DNA of 64,000 bases from positions 248,001-312,000 of the forward strand of contig QPMI01000040.1 in the NCBI GenBank assembly GCA_004431415.1. The letters run 5' to 3'. Position 1 is the first letter of the stretch; each line of letters begins with the position of its first letter. The position numbers and the translations under genes are program-made. The notes under the pieces are model-generated. The model saw nothing but the letters and a program-made list of their open reading frames with translations. It did no database searches and was not told where the DNA came from. This document shows positions 33,213 to 46,000 of this stretch, piece after piece. Source of the DNA: Cyanophora paradoxa. Taxonomy: Eukaryota; Glaucocystophyceae; Cyanophorales; Cyanophoraceae.

Positions 33213-36200
33213 ATGCATGTGCATACGGCGATGGCAATGGCTCCCTATCCGCCGGCTCCATCGCCGCCGCTCCAGGGGCGAGTCACCTTCGGCTTGATGC
33301 AGCGGGGCGGCGTGAGCCGCTTCGCAGGTCAGCGCGCCGCGCCTGCGCAGCCCCTCGCAGCCCCCTCGAAGCAGACTTAAGCTTCGCTCGCAGACTTCGT
33401 CGAGGCGACCCCCGCTGAAGTCGGCGGCACGGCCGGCCACTCCTTCGCCCGGTACTCGCTCCTGACGTGCAGGTGCCCCGGCCCACGCCCCGCCTGCCTC
33501 GGCCGGCCGGCCGGCCCCTGCAGCCCCGCGCGCGGTGGCTTAGCCTGAGCACCGCCCCCGCGCGCAGGCAGTACAAGCTCTGCCTGACCGACAGGCGCCC
33601 CGAGGCCTTCGACGAGTGGCTCGGCGCCTCCGTTCGCCTCGCGCTGTGCTACGCGGGTACGCCCCGCCCGCCCCTGCTCAGCCAGAGGCCGCCCCTGCTC
33701 AGCCGAGGCCAGACGACGGCGCCCCTATCCCGGAGAAGCTGCCGCCGGGGCCGGCCGGCACTGCATCCGCCAACGCAAAGCGCAAGAGGCGCAACGACGG
33801 TTCGCGCGCGCGAGGGGGCGCAGCTCGGCATGCTTCCAGACCTTGGTCGGTCCCATAGCTGAGGCACCCGTCCCCCCGCCCCCGCCCGCCCGCAGGCGCC
33901 CTCATATACTACGCCCCGGGGGGGAAAGGCTGCTGCAACTCTCTACCCCAGATGCACAGCGCGACGGAGGTGCGCGCACGTACCCCCCTGGGCTGCCCTC
34001 TCCTTGGGCGGCGCCGGCCCTCGCTGAGTCACGCCCCGGGGGGTACCGCAGGTGGTGCTGACGATGGGGCCCGACGGCATCTCTGAGGACGCGTTTGGGG
34101 TACAGGCGGCGACGGTGCGCGGTCCCCCGCGGCCGGGGAATGAGCTCGGGTACCCTCAAAGCCGCATGCGCATCTCTAGCTATAGGTCTAGCTGGGTTCA
34201 GTGGGCAGTGGCAAGGGGCTCAAATATCATTGCCGCTTGTACTAGTATAAGCTTTCGCTCCAACGCATGGGGTTAGCTTTAGCTTTGATTTCGAGGGAGC
34301 TTGCGATGGCGTGGCTTGCGGCAAGCTGACTCCGATGCGTCGGATTCGGCAGTACTGCCACAAGTACCGCGTCTTCGCGCTGCGCCTGGAGGTACCCCCG
34401 CTCAGATCTGACCTGACCTGATCTGACCTGATCTGACCCTCGTGAAGGCGACGGGGCGCGACGGGGCCTGGATCCCCCTCACGGGTACCATCCAGCTCAC
34501 CACCCGAGCGCACAAGGGTGAGTCACGCGAGCCGCCCGCGAGCCGCCCGCGAGCAGCGCCGGGCCGGTCGGGCGGGTCCGCGCCGCACCGCGCCGCGCCG
34601 CGCCGCGCCCGCTCTCCTCTATCGAACTGGATTCGATTTGACGCGGGGTGCGCGCAGGGCGGCGGTCGAAGGCGGGTCGCGAGGCGGCCGAGGAACCGAT
34701 GCCCCCTGGGTACGCCCTCAGCTTCCCTTTCCCCCTTCCCCCTTCCCCCCCCCCCCCCGCGCCTCGGGCGCGAGCCCCAACCCGCGCCCCCCCCCCCCCC
34801 CCACCTCCGGCCCGCCGGTTGATTCCTGTACCCCGCAGCCCCTTGCAGGATTCCGATGCGGACGCTGAACCCGAACCCGGCGCCGAAGCTGACGCCGGTG
34901 CGGGCGCGGCCGCCCCGCTCCGCTCAGATCAAATCTGACCTGATCGTATCTGAGCGCAGAGTCGGACGTCAACATGGGCGCCCCGGGGACCGGGGCGGGG
35001 TCCGGCTCGGCCCCGGCCGAACCGTCCCCGGGGGGTACAGAAGCCGACGTCGACCTCCTCGCCCTGATCGACCGGCTTCCACTGTGCGCGTACCCCCTGC
35101 CCCTCCCAGAGTTCCCGAACTGCCCCCCCCCCCCTACCGGTCGCTTTTTTTCTGGGTCGATCTGCTCTCCGCCGGCCGCTCAGATCAGAGCTGATCTGAT
35201 CTGATCTGAACTTTCCGCTGGGCGGCAGGGTGGACCTCCAGGGGCTCCCGCCGCTCGCCGAGTCCGACGAGGAGGCCGACAGGAGATCCGAAAAGGTCAG
35301 ATCAGATCTGAGCGATCCGCGGCCGAGCGGCCGCGGCCCGGGGGCCGATCTCGCGCTCTGCGCCCCTGTCAGGCCCCCTGCGAAAGGACAGCGCCGCGCC
35401 GGCAGCTTAAGATTTAGATATTCAAATCGCGCTCAGGGGCCGCTCGAAATGAGAATCGCGCGGCGCTTGCTCGCTTGGAGAAGAAAGCGATCGATCGATC
35501 TGACCCACCGGCCCGGCCCGCGCAGGACTCACCCGAGGCTGAGGTTTTCGGCGACGCGGTACGAGCCCTCGAGCGCGCCTCCGCTGCCGCCCTCTCGTGC
35601 GCTGTACCCCCATCCTCCCCGCTCTCCCCGCCCCGTCGATATGTTATTCCACGGTATGTGTACCCACGCGGGATCAATCGCAGGCCCCCCATCTCGCCCC
35701 CCGACTCGAACTCCGGCTCCGGTTCCTCCCCCGACGCCCCCGTACCCTCCTCCGCATCCACCCCGTACCCTGGACTCGACGCCTTCGGTGAGACGCGCAC
35801 CCCTCTCTCCCACCCTCGCCCGCGTGGCCCGACGGGGGCTCCGGGGGGTACAGGCGAGGATGGCACCCGGCGCTGGTCCTCGATCCTCGACGGGGACCCA
35901 CTCATGCCCGCCGAGGCGAGCGCAGCCGTACCCCCCCCCCGGGGGGTAGGCAACGACTCACCTGAGCTCCGAGCTCTGAGCTTAAGCTTCGTGCGCACGC
36001 GCAGGACGCCTCTCCCGACGGCCCATCCGTCTCCCCGTCTCCTTCCTCTTCCTCCGCCTCCGGATCCGCTTCGGGGGCGGCGCCCTTCTTTTCCCTCCAG
36101 CCAGTCCCGGAGGACGGCGCGTTCAGGTGACCCTTCCCCTTCCGAGCGTATCTATCTCGCCGTTCTCCCTCCTGTTTCGCCGCCTCTGACGAACGCTCGC

Positions 36201-39200
36201 TCTAAAATTAGCTTCATGGATCCGGCGACGCTGCGGAGGCCTGCGCCGGTTCGCCCTACGAACGGGCGCGCGCTTCTCCGCTGACGGCGCTGCTCTAACG
36301 GACCGACTCCGAACCGCGCAGCAGCCCCCGCCCCCCTCTCCGCCCCTGCCCGCCCTGTGGCCCCCCGAAATCATGTACTCCCTCCACGCCCAGGTGCGCG
36401 CCGTACCCTGCCGGTCCGAGCCCGGCGGCCCCGCCGTTTTCCGAACGGGGTACGCAGAATCTGGACCAGGCGGTGGGCTCGGGGGTCCTTCTCATCCCCC
36501 CCGACCAGGCGAAGGTCCTCGCGGCCCGGCAAGTCCTCCTCTACCCCCCCCCCATGCCCCCCACCCACCCCCCTCCTTCTCGCTCACCTGAGTCTGGGTC
36601 CGGCCCCGGCTCAGGTGCGAGGCGCTGGCAGCTGCGTGCATGCGGACTCTCGGGCAGGAGGCACTAGTACTCCGAGAGCTCACGGAGGTACCCCGCCCAA
36701 TCTAATTATAGCCCGCCTCTGATATTATCTACCTAGCGGTCCCCCCTCGTATCTACCTATCTCTAATCTTATCTATCATCATACATCTTCCTTCTCGAAC
36801 CCTCTGGCGGTCCCGCGGCTCCCCTCGACCAAGAAAAATCCCCCCCCCCCCCCCTTCCCCCCTCCCTCTCCTCGTGTGGATGTCACACCTCTCGCCGCCC
36901 TCAACGCCCCCGCCCCCCCCCCCTCCCCCCCCCCACCTCCCGCTCGGATCCGGGCCCGAGCGCGGTCTGATTTTTCGGCGCAGGTGCTTCTGGACTTTAG
37001 GCTTTTAGCGACCGAGCTATACACGACGCTGTACGGGCAGTTCCGTGCGCGCGCGCCCCCCGCTCGCCTCGGGTCTATCTATCTAGAGCTCTAGTCACTT
37101 GCTGCTTGGTCTGGCATCTAGAAGCTCGTGATCGAATCAAAAGACAGTCTGCTCGCTCGCTCTGCTCTCTCTTCTGGAGCTCTGCCGCGCTAAGCCAGCT
37201 AACGTCTGTAGAGTCTTTCTGGGGATCTTCAGGGCTAGCTAACGGCGGGCGCCGCGCCGCACCGCGCCGCTCCAGGCTTATACTGCATTCTGTGCGGTCT
37301 CTACGAGGCGGGGTGCCAGGACCTGGTGCGCCCGCCCGCCCGCCCGCCCGCCCGCCCGGCCCGGCCCGGCCCCCATCCAAGGAGGAAGAGCTCGAAGGCA
37401 GTTAGTTCGAGCAAGCTCGGGCCCGAATCAAATCTGATCCGATCTGATCTGAGCGATCTGAGCGATCTGACGCCGCCGGCGCTCAGGTGGTCTCGTACGT
37501 CTCCTCCGTGCACCGGGCCCTCCTGGCCCACTTCCCCCGACCCACCCCGTGCGCTTCCTTCAGCTCATCCTTAAGCTTCGAACCGAGACTTTTAGACGTA
37601 CACTTTTTAGACGTCAAGGGCGGGGGTCAAGCCCCCCCCACCCCGTCCGCCCGGCCCGGGCCCCCTCCTTATCCACCCTCGAACTTGGGCTAATAGAATC
37701 GGCTTATAGATCGCCTTGGGCTCTATAGTAGGGAGGCGGATCTAGAATCTGCGCCCGAACTTGGCCTTCTGAATTCGCCTGCCTCTCTTCGACTTCGACT
37801 AGACTTCGACTTTTTAGAGGTCAAGGGCGGGGGGTCACCCACCGCCCCCCCCACCCCTTGCGCCCGGGCCGGGCCCCCTCCTCCTCCTCCTCCTCCTTCG
37901 AACTTAAACTTAAAGATTCGCCTCTCTCTTCTTCTTGGGCTCTGAACTCTTCTTAGGGCGGACACGGAGAACACCGTACGATCGATCCTGAACTTCCTCA
38001 GGGTGCGGGATCTATATATAAATCTGCCTCGTTGATTAGATGCTGCCCGCGGCCGCCCCGCGCTGTGCGCGCGTGCGTGCATCGCAGCTTATCGGCGTTG
38101 CCAGGTCGTCATGGGCCCCGTCAACTCGCTCCCGACCGACTTCTGCATCATACCCGAGGAGAGCATCCGCCAGGCGCGCCGTTTTCCGTTTGCGGGGTCG
38201 ATATCGATATTGCGGCACGCGCGAGTGCTTATTCGCGTTCCCTCCTTCCGTCCGCCTTCGCGCCCCGCAGCTGCTGAACAAGGCCCACGCGCTGATCCAG
38301 TCCACCGCCTCCGGGGACGAGGTACCCCCCCCCCTCCCCCCCCCTTAAGCCTTAAGCTTAAGCGCCACGATAACGATTTCTGTCTGACTCACATCCGCAC
38401 CGCGCAGCTGCCCTCCATCTACATCGAGTGGCTCATAAGGAAAGGGATCTTCGATTTCATGGTGACTTCTTTCCTTTTCAGTCGAAGCTGCAGCTGTCGC
38501 TCCTTTATCGAAGCATAAGCTAGAATAGAATTCCGGTTTGCGTCGTTGCGGGGACGTCTGCTGACGCTCGTCGGCAGTACGGGCGGCACGACGCGGCCAT
38601 CGAGAGCCTCTGGAACGCGTGGAGCGAGCTCATAAGGCGGTGCGCGCGCGAATAGATAATCCCAAGCTCAAGCGCGCCCAGCCTAAGATAGCGTAGCCTA
38701 AAATAGCCTGGAATGCGTGGAGCGAGCTCATAAGGCGGTCCGCGCACGAATTAATATCCCAACCTCAACCGCGCCCAGCCTAAGATAGCCTAGCCTAAGA
38801 TCTGCCGGAGAGTAAATAGCCCAAGCGGCATGGCTGTAGTTGGGTGGCCCGCTGGTCTTGGCTCTAAACCTTGCGTACCTGTTCGCTGTGCGCGCGCTCG
38901 CAGGCAGCTGAGCCCGTGCCGGATGGAAGTTCGGTGCGCGCGCGTGACCGCCTCGTTCTATGGATGGCCTCCTTTTACGTATACCGTATATATATATATT
39001 TCAAGCTTCGAATTCGAATTCCATATCTTAGAAACAGCTCGAGCTTCAAAAAGCTTTTTCAATCCTAAAAACGCCATCGATCGAGCGCTCCTTTAAGCGT
39101 CCGCGGCTTACGCATTCCCCTCGCGATCGACCCGCGCAGCGTCATCGCGAACCTGCTCTTCTTCGTCGGTCCGCGCCCTCTCCCCTCGATGCCCTTATAA

Positions 39201-42200
39201 TTAAGCCTGCAATCCCCCTTCCCCTTTCGAGCCCGGCCCCCGCCCCGCCCTGCCCCGCCTCCCCCGATCGCCCGCCGGCTCCCTCGCGCAGTGCTCGTCC
39301 CGAGCAACATCACGATGCTGCACGACATGAAGAGCAAGGTCTACTGGTGCGCGCGAACTCGAGGCGAAGCGAAGCGGCGTGGGCAGGGCGGGCCGGGGGC
39401 GCGGGGCCACTCAACTGATTACAATGCGCGGGGCGGGGCGCGGGAAACGCGCCGCCCGCTTCTCCCCGAACCCCCCCCCCCCCCCCCCCACCCCAGGCCC
39501 CCCAAGCCCCCCCCCCCCCTCCCCCCCTCGCCGCCTGTCGCTATCTATCTCGCGCCGTTATCTGCCGCGATTTGATCCGTGGCCAGGTACGAGGACCCGG
39601 AGAACTACGACGATTACATGGACGAGGCCGTCTGCTACCAGTGCTTCTGTGCGCCCGCTCGCTCGCCCCGGTCCCGGCCCGACCCCCAAACCCCAACCCC
39701 CCCCCCCCCCCCCGCCCCAAAACCGCGCTAGCACTCAAGGATACCATTTAACTCGCCGCGCATCGCGGGCGGGTCGAGCGGCGACTCATGCCGCGCGCCT
39801 TAGATCTCGCGCCTCAGTACTCCGTTTTAAGTTTGCCTTCCCCGCCGCCGGCCTTAGAGAGAGAGCGCGGCGATAGGCCCCGCCAGCGCTCGCTAGCGCT
39901 GGCGGCTGTCGACCGGTATTATGTATCCATGGTCCCGCCGCGTCGGGCCCGCGCTGACGGCTCCGCTTTCGTCTCCGCTCTTTGCGTCCGCGCGCAGGCG
40001 CCCTGGAGCTCCTGCGGCACCGCTTCGCGGCGGCGGCTCAGTACGCAACGCGATCCATCGAGGCCTGGCAGGTGCGCGAGCGCTGCACAGCTTAGGCCTT
40101 ATCGCAAGTTAGATGGATAATTATATATATGCGTTTAAAGCTTTCCAACCGAGGCCTACTATGTGTTTTAATGTGTGCGCGACCCGATCCATAGAGGCCT
40201 CAGAGAGGGCACCTTCACCTCAAGTTAGATCGATAAACAGATATACGTCTTAAAGCTTTCCAATACCTGATTCGCTTCGCGCCGCTGATCACGAGCATCC
40301 CCCGCCCCCGCCCGCGCCCCCGGGGTCGCAGCGGGCGTCGACGGGGGGGCGGCCGGCCTACCGCCAGCTCATGGTCCGCTCCCTCCAGTACCGGGTCCGC
40401 CCCGCCCCGCCCCGCCCCGCCCCGCTCCGCCTTAGAGAGGGGCGCCTTGGGAAGGCGCTCTTTAAGAGCAACCCGAGGACCCGCCCCGCCCCGCCCCGCC
40501 CCGCTCCGCCCCTAAGGCTTCTAAGCCTCCTCGAATCTAAGGCCTTGACGGCTTCTAAGCTTCCAAGCTTCCAAGTGAAGGGCCCGCCCCGCCCCGCCCC
40601 GCCCTGCCCCGCCCCGCCCCGCCCCGCCCCGGCCCAGCCTGCTCGAAGCCCTACCCTCCGGAGCCGGGCCTGACCGCCCCCGCCCCCGCCCCCGCCCCGC
40701 CCCCGCCCCCGCCCCGCCCCCTTGGCTCGCAGATGTACGCGAACATGCGGATGAACCGGCTCGCTTCCGCCGCACGCGACTGGAAGGAGATCTTCAAGCT
40801 CCTCAAGGTCCCCCCCGCCCCACCCGCGCGCTCTGAAAGCTACAAGATCCGCGGCTTACATGTATTTTGCCGGCCGCAGGAGACCTGCAGCGTCAACTCG
40901 CACTTCTGGTCCGCACCCCCCCCCCCTCCCCCCCTCCCCCCCCCCCCCCCCCCCCTCCTCCTCCTCTGGCTGGCTGGGGGCGTGCCTGAACGCCGCCGCC
41001 CCGCCCCGCCCCGCCCCCGCTCCGCGCCGCGCCGCGCCGCGCAGGGACGTGCTCTTCATCGCGAGGTGCCCCCGGGCCGGACCCTATCGCTAGATATAAA
41101 CTAGCTTTATATAGGGACCCTATAGCTAGATATAACCTAGCTTCATAACCTAGCTTTATATAGTCGCAACCATTTCATATAGAGGTGCCCCGGGCCGGAC
41201 CCTAGCTATGTATCGCCTTCCGCCGAACGCGAGCCACCTCTACGCGCCCTTGTATTGTGCTCTTGGACACGTGCCTCGCGTGCTGATCGCGGCGACGACG
41301 CTCGGCCGCGACGCCCGTACCCGTCTTACGCGTCCCCCCCCCCCTCCCCGCGCAGCCGGTTCATGCGGGAGAGCATGCCGCAGTACCCGGGGCCCTCCCG
41401 CCGTGACGTCATCCGCCTGTTCCGGGCCGTGTTCGTCCTCATCAAGGTGCATGAGAGCAGAATGCAAGAAGATGATGGGATTTCTTGAGCTTCCGATGGG
41501 ATCTCTCACGAGATCTAGAACATGGCTTACAATATGATCCATACACGGGCGCTACAAGGACACATACGAGACCATGATATTCAGAAGATGATAAGATCCC
41601 TCCTAATAGGATCGCCGCCGCAGCTGACCCCAGAAGATAATTAGATCTCTCCTAATAGGATCTCGCAGTGCATACACGCAGCACTAGCGCTCCGCGGCCT
41701 CCCGCCCGCCCGCCCGCCGGCCGCGGCGCTTTCATCTGACGGGGGTGGCCATGGGGTTGCAGATCACGGACGGGAACGACGAGACGCCGCTGCGCGGGCA
41801 CGCCCTCATGCGCCTCGGCGAGTTCTACCTCTCCGGCGGTGCGAGCGAGCGCCACTGTACCCCTTCTCCCCGCCTTCTTCTCCCCGAACGCGCCGGCCCC
41901 TCTCGCCCCTAGCTACATACGTATTTCTAGGTTGTCGCGGTTGGATCCCTTAATTTTCCTGACGCGATCTCGCGATCTGGGGCGCGCGCAGGCGACCGGG
42001 AGAGGGCGGCGCAGTGCTTCGAGGCCTCCATCTCGCTGCTGCAGGTAGCCCAAGCCCCGGACGTCTCCAGACTTCGAGAACACGGCTCGAAATAACCTGT
42101 CAGGATCCTAGTACTCGATGCCGTTTACTACCGAGCTCCTTCTTAAAATTTCTCGCCAGTATCCTAAATTTCTCGCCAGTATCCTAGGCCAGGATCCCGC

Positions 42201-42377
42201 CCAAAAGCCCTCCTCGGCCCGCCGCGCTAGATCTGACGCCCCGCCCCGCCCCCCGCGCAGGGCCGGTTCCCCCTGTGCTTCTCGGAGGCGCACCCGCGGG
42301 TCGCCTCGACGCGGGCCCTGCTCGGGGTCGCCCGGGGCGTCCTGCACCCCTCCCGCCTGCCCTTCGCAGCGCATTAG
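33213..42377 (+). CDS. Large many-exon protein of unknown function with TPR-like helices
   Basis: I do not recognise the family. The start is ATG at 33213 (MHVHTAMAMAPYPPAPSPP). Exon 1 splices in phase to DFVEATPAEVGGTAG, then QYKLCLTDRRPEAFDEWLGA and ALIYYAPGGKGCCNSL, a likely globular N-terminal domain continuing with VVLTMGPDGISEDAFG, RRIRQYCHKYRVFALRLE and WIPLTGTIQLTTRAHK. A low-complexity acidic/Ser/Pro middle follows (34.8-36.1 kb). The C-terminal half is a series of short helical exons: LLIPPDQAKVLAARQ, LYCILCGLYEAGCQDL, LLNKAHALIQSTASGDE, LPSIYIEWLIRKGIFDFM, DAAIESLWNAWSELIR, EDPENYDDYMDEAVCYQCF, ALELLRHRFAAAAQYATRSI, RRDVIRLFRAVFVLIK and ERAAQCFEASISLLQ. They have TPR-like spacing, ending at TAG 42375-42377. 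Introns are C-rich with GTACCCC or GTGCGC donors; one (from 38174) appears to be GC-AG. Intermediate exon edges are approximate. Confidence 0.65.
37331..37359. repeat. CCGC tetramer array in an intron
   Basis: Seven tandem CCGC units in a C-rich intron of the 33-42 kb gene. The mirror array, GGGC units at about 2561-2592, lies in the minus-strand ankyrin-TIR gene, again giving C-rich sense RNA. Confidence 0.85.
38611..38800 (+). repeat. 98-bp tandem duplication spanning an exon end and donor
   Basis: TGGAACGCGTGGAGCGAGCT at 38611 recurs as TGGAATGCGTGGAGCGAGCT at 38709, and the similarity runs through the donor (GGCGGTGCGC versus GGCGGTCCGC) and into AGCCTAAGATAGC. The first copy encodes WNAWSELIR; the second lies in the intron with an altered donor. 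Confidence 0.85.
40051..40262 (+). repeat. 134-bp tandem duplication spanning an exon end and intron
   Basis: CGATCCATCGAGGCCTGGCA at 40051, encoding the end of RSIEAWQ, recurs as CGATCCATAGAGGCCTCAGA at 40185. The downstream CAAGTTAGATGGATAA and TTTAAAGCTTTCCAA blocks are duplicated too. The second copy has lost the donor. Confidence 0.8.
41062..41206 (+). repeat. 120-bp direct repeat at a splice donor
   Basis: GAGGTGCCCCCGGGCCGGAC at 41062 recurs as GAGGTGCCCCGGGCCGGACC at 41182, with CCTATAGCTAGATATAA repeats between them. The first copy contains the donor after DVLFIA. Confidence 0.85.
42146..42185. repeat. Perfect 20-bp tandem duplication in an intron
   Basis: AAATTTCTCGCCAGTATCCT occurs twice head to tail (42146-42165 and 42166-42185) in the last intron of the 33-42 kb gene. 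Confidence 0.95.
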
Positions 42378-43009
42378 TCCCAGCCTGTGTGCTTTCCCGA
42401 ACCTTGAATCGAATCGCGCAAGTAACGTGGTCTGCTTTCAAATTCTATCGATACTCCAGGATCAGCTCTAGTTCTTCATATGTCTAGCCTAGTTCTTCGT
42501 ATGACTAGCCTATAGCTAGAAGCTGTAAGCTAGCGGTTGCAAATTGTCGGCCTGTTGAACAGGACTTTTCTCTCGATCGCTTAGCCCCGTACATGCATTG
42601 ATTGTATTAGAGCGTACATGTCTTGATTGTTGGACGATGTTCTCTCTTGAAACAAATCACAAGCGTCTCGAGGTCAGCTCAAATATTCGATCATGATCAG
42701 GCTCACTTACAAAAACCAACTCACACTAATATTGCATACGCGGTTTCGGCGCGATGCGCAACAAACGTTAAAATTGATTAAATTTTTAAAATCACTGATT
42801 TGATTAAGTGGGAGAAATTGGGGTGCAGCTCGATTTACTCATCTGCCTGCTCACCCCGGCCCGCCTCGTTACTCACTCTCGGGCTGCTTTGAATTCGAAC
42901 ACTAGTATTCACTAGTACTGCAATTGCAAGAGCGCAAAAACATCCAGGGCGGAGATGAAGGCAGAGGAGGAAGAGGGGGGGGGGGGAAGGAAGAAGGGGG
43001 GTAGGGGCG
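42378..43009. other. Convergent intergenic region
   Basis: This AT-richer stretch lies between the 3' ends of the 33-42 kb gene and the coiled-coil gene. GTACATG followed by TTGATTG occurs twice (about 42588 and 42613). No gene or RNA feature is recognised. Confidence 0.6.
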
Positions 43010-46000
43010 CTACGCGGTGCCCGCGGATCGCCGCGCGGGGTGCCCCGGCACGCCCCGGGCGGAGAAGGAGCCACCCCCAAGGTCCGCCGGGTCGTACGCC
43101 GTGAAGTTGGATGGCACGTCCCGCGCGGTCAGCGGCACGCCGTTCGGGTCGCGCGGGGGGCCCTTGGGGGGCGCGGGGCGGCCCCTGTGGGCCTTGCCTC
43201 CCGTGGGGGGCGTCGGCCCGCCGCTCACGAGGGGCGGCGTGGGAGTTCCGAAGGCCGGAGCGGGGGGCGGCCGGCCCAGGTTCGGCAGGGCGCTCTGCGG
43301 GGGACGTGCGTGAGCGGCGCGGTCAAAGATCTGGAACGCACTTTAAGAACTTCGGAAGGCTGTCTAATCTCAATGATGAATAAATCATTCTCTCCTAGCT
43401 TCCCTATCGTTGTAATAAGCAGATCTATTCTCTCCTGGCTTCCCTTGACTTCTCTGTCTTTCTAAATCAATTAAAAGCGCACGGCGGCCATGGTGAGGAC
43501 GTGGAGCTCGGGGACACTCGCCACGACGGGCGCCGACGAGGCCGGCCTGCGCCGGCGGGGGTGAGGGCGCTGCGCTCGGGCGGAGCGGAGCAGCTAGCCT
43601 TGGGGCTAGGGGGCGGGCGCAAGCTCTTAGCGTTGGAACGTGGAGGAGATTGAGGAGTTTGAGGAGGGGGCCTGAGCGCCCGAGCAGAGGAGAGCGCGAG
43701 CCCCGGGCGCGAGCGCGCTCGTCGTGCAAGCTAGCGATCAGGCCACCAGCTAGCCCTAAAATCCCACGACCTTTTAAAGCTCTAGATCCCTCACCAGATT
43801 CGAAGCTGGAGCGCGAATAGAGCAGGGCGCGGCGAAGGAAGGAGCGGACCTGAAGATCTCGGCGGGGGTGCCCCGCTCGCCCTCCGAGCCGCGGGATCCG
43901 GCGGCGGCGGCGCGGCGCCGGCGGCCGCTGCGCCCGCCGTCCATGGAGCCCCGCACCGACGCCGAGAGCTCCCCCGTCGACGCCTGCGGGTCCTTGCTTA
44001 GCTTCGCTTAGCTTAGCTTAGCTTAGCTTAGCTTAGCTTAGCTTAGCTTAGCTGAGCTTAGCTTAGCTTAGCTTAGCTGAGCTTAGCTTAGCTTAGCTTA
44101 GCTTAGCTTGGCTTGGCTTAGCTTGGCTTAGCTTGGCTTAGAGGGGGCTGGGGGGGAAGGCGGTGCCGGGGCCGGGGCGGGCGCACGGCGGTGGGGGCGC
44201 CGTACTCGCGGTAGGAGTGCCAGCCCTGGCTGAACCCATTGCGTCTTTTTCCGTCGTCATCTGAGAGGGGGGGGGGTTGGGTGTGTGTGTGGGGGGGGGG
44301 GGGGGGGGCGGGGGGCAGGAGGGGGAAGGAGGGGGGGAGGGTGAGGGAAGTCGGGAGGGCGGGAGTCTAGATGCGGGCGGGGCGGGCGGGGCGGGCGGAC
44401 GGGCGGGGCGGGTGACGAGGGAGGGGGGAGGGGGGGGGGGTAGGGGCGGTGGCTCGAGAGCGGCGGGCGGTCGGGCTCTTCCATAATTAATCTCTATAGA
44501 AACGGGGCTCTTCTACAATGAATTTCTTGCGTACTGAGTCGGGCGGAGCGTGGGGGCGGGGTGGGCGAGACGGGGGCGGGGCGGGGAGGGGCGGGCACCT
44601 GGAAGGCGCTGGGCGGGGTGGGGAGGGTGCCGGGCCCCCCGGGGGCCTCCTCGCGCCAGGGCGCCGGGGAGGAGAGCGTCGCGATGCGCTTCTCCAGCGT
44701 CGCGATGACCTCCTGCGGGGAGGACGATGAGATCGGGGGCGAAAGGGTTGGGGGTGGCAGGCGCGGGGCGGGAGGGAGGGGGGGGAGGGAGGAGACTAGG
44801 GTTTGGACTAGTTTGGACTAGTCGGCGGCGGGGGAGGGAGGGGCGATGAGATTAGATGAGATTGATCCAAAGGTCCAGGCGGGAGTTTCGGGAGTTCCAA
44901 GATCGAGATCGGCGTCGGGAGTTCGGATTGGGGGTGGGGAAAGGGGCGAGGGGCGCCCGCTCGCCTGCAGGGCAACGTTCTCCTGCGCGAGCTTCTGCAT
45001 CGCCGCCGCCTGCGGGGAACGCCCGCCTCAGCGAGAGTCCGGCGCGGGGGCAGTGGAGGGGAGAAAGGGGAAGGGAGGGAAAGGGGACCTGGCGGGAGTT
45101 GAGGATGTTCTGCAGCGCGCTCTCCCGCGCCGCCTCCGCCGCCTGCCGCTCGTACCTGCGCATGCACGCGCTCAGCCGAGGCTCAGCTGAGAGCGCCTTT
45201 CAGCGCCGCTTTCAGATCTTAGCATATGGATTCTTAGCAAATCCCAGCCGCGCAGTTCGCTCAGGTGAGCCCTTGGCGGCGCCCGCACCGCTCGCGCTCG
45301 GCGGCCCACGCGCGCTCCGCAGCCTCCATCTGCTGCCGCCCCTCCGCCTGCGTCTTGGCCACCTAAGGGAGGGAGGGCGTGGACGGGGTCAGCGGCGCGG
45401 GGGCGGGGAAGTCTTCGTTTCGGGAGGGGGGGTACGCGGCCCGCACCGCCTCGCCGTGCTTCGCCTCCGCGAGGGTCCCTTTCATCTGCGCGGCGGGCCT
45501 CGGCGACGGACGAGGGGGAAAAAGAAAGAGGGCCCGGTCGGATTCGAACCCGGAGATCGGTGACCATCCCGTCGTACCGCTGCGCCTGCTCCGCAAGGTT
45601 GCGGGCGGCCCGGACCCGCTCCTCCGCAGCCGAGCGCGTCGCCGCCTGCGTCCAATGATTCAGATCAGACCGGAGCCGCGCTCAGATCGGATCTGAGCCG
45701 ACGGGCGCGCCTCGAGCTTCGCCTGGAGCTCGGCTATGAGCCGCTCCTGAGCTTTCCTCGCCTGCGAGTGCTCCCCCGCCTGCGCGGGGGTACGGCGCCG
45801 GCGCGTCAGCAGCGGGGGGCTACGGCGCAGCGTCGTCCGGGGAGGGTACGCCGATTTGCTCGCCTCGATCTCGGATTTGAGAGAGTGGATCAGCGTTGCC
45901 TGCGCCGCGACCTTCTCCCGCAGCTGCTCGTCGATCGATTCCGTCTTCCGGAGCTGCGAGGGTACGGCGTTAGAAAACGGTCGGGGGGCAACGCCGTACC

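Noticed and set aside
43995-44141. CRISPR or telomere-like array
   Set aside because: A plain 5-bp microsatellite with no spacers, lying inside an intron.
45525-45620. tRNA-like T-arm GGTTCGAATCC on the minus strand
   Set aside because: The T-stem does not pair beyond two bases and no acceptor or anticodon arm fits; it lies inside the coiled-coil gene.
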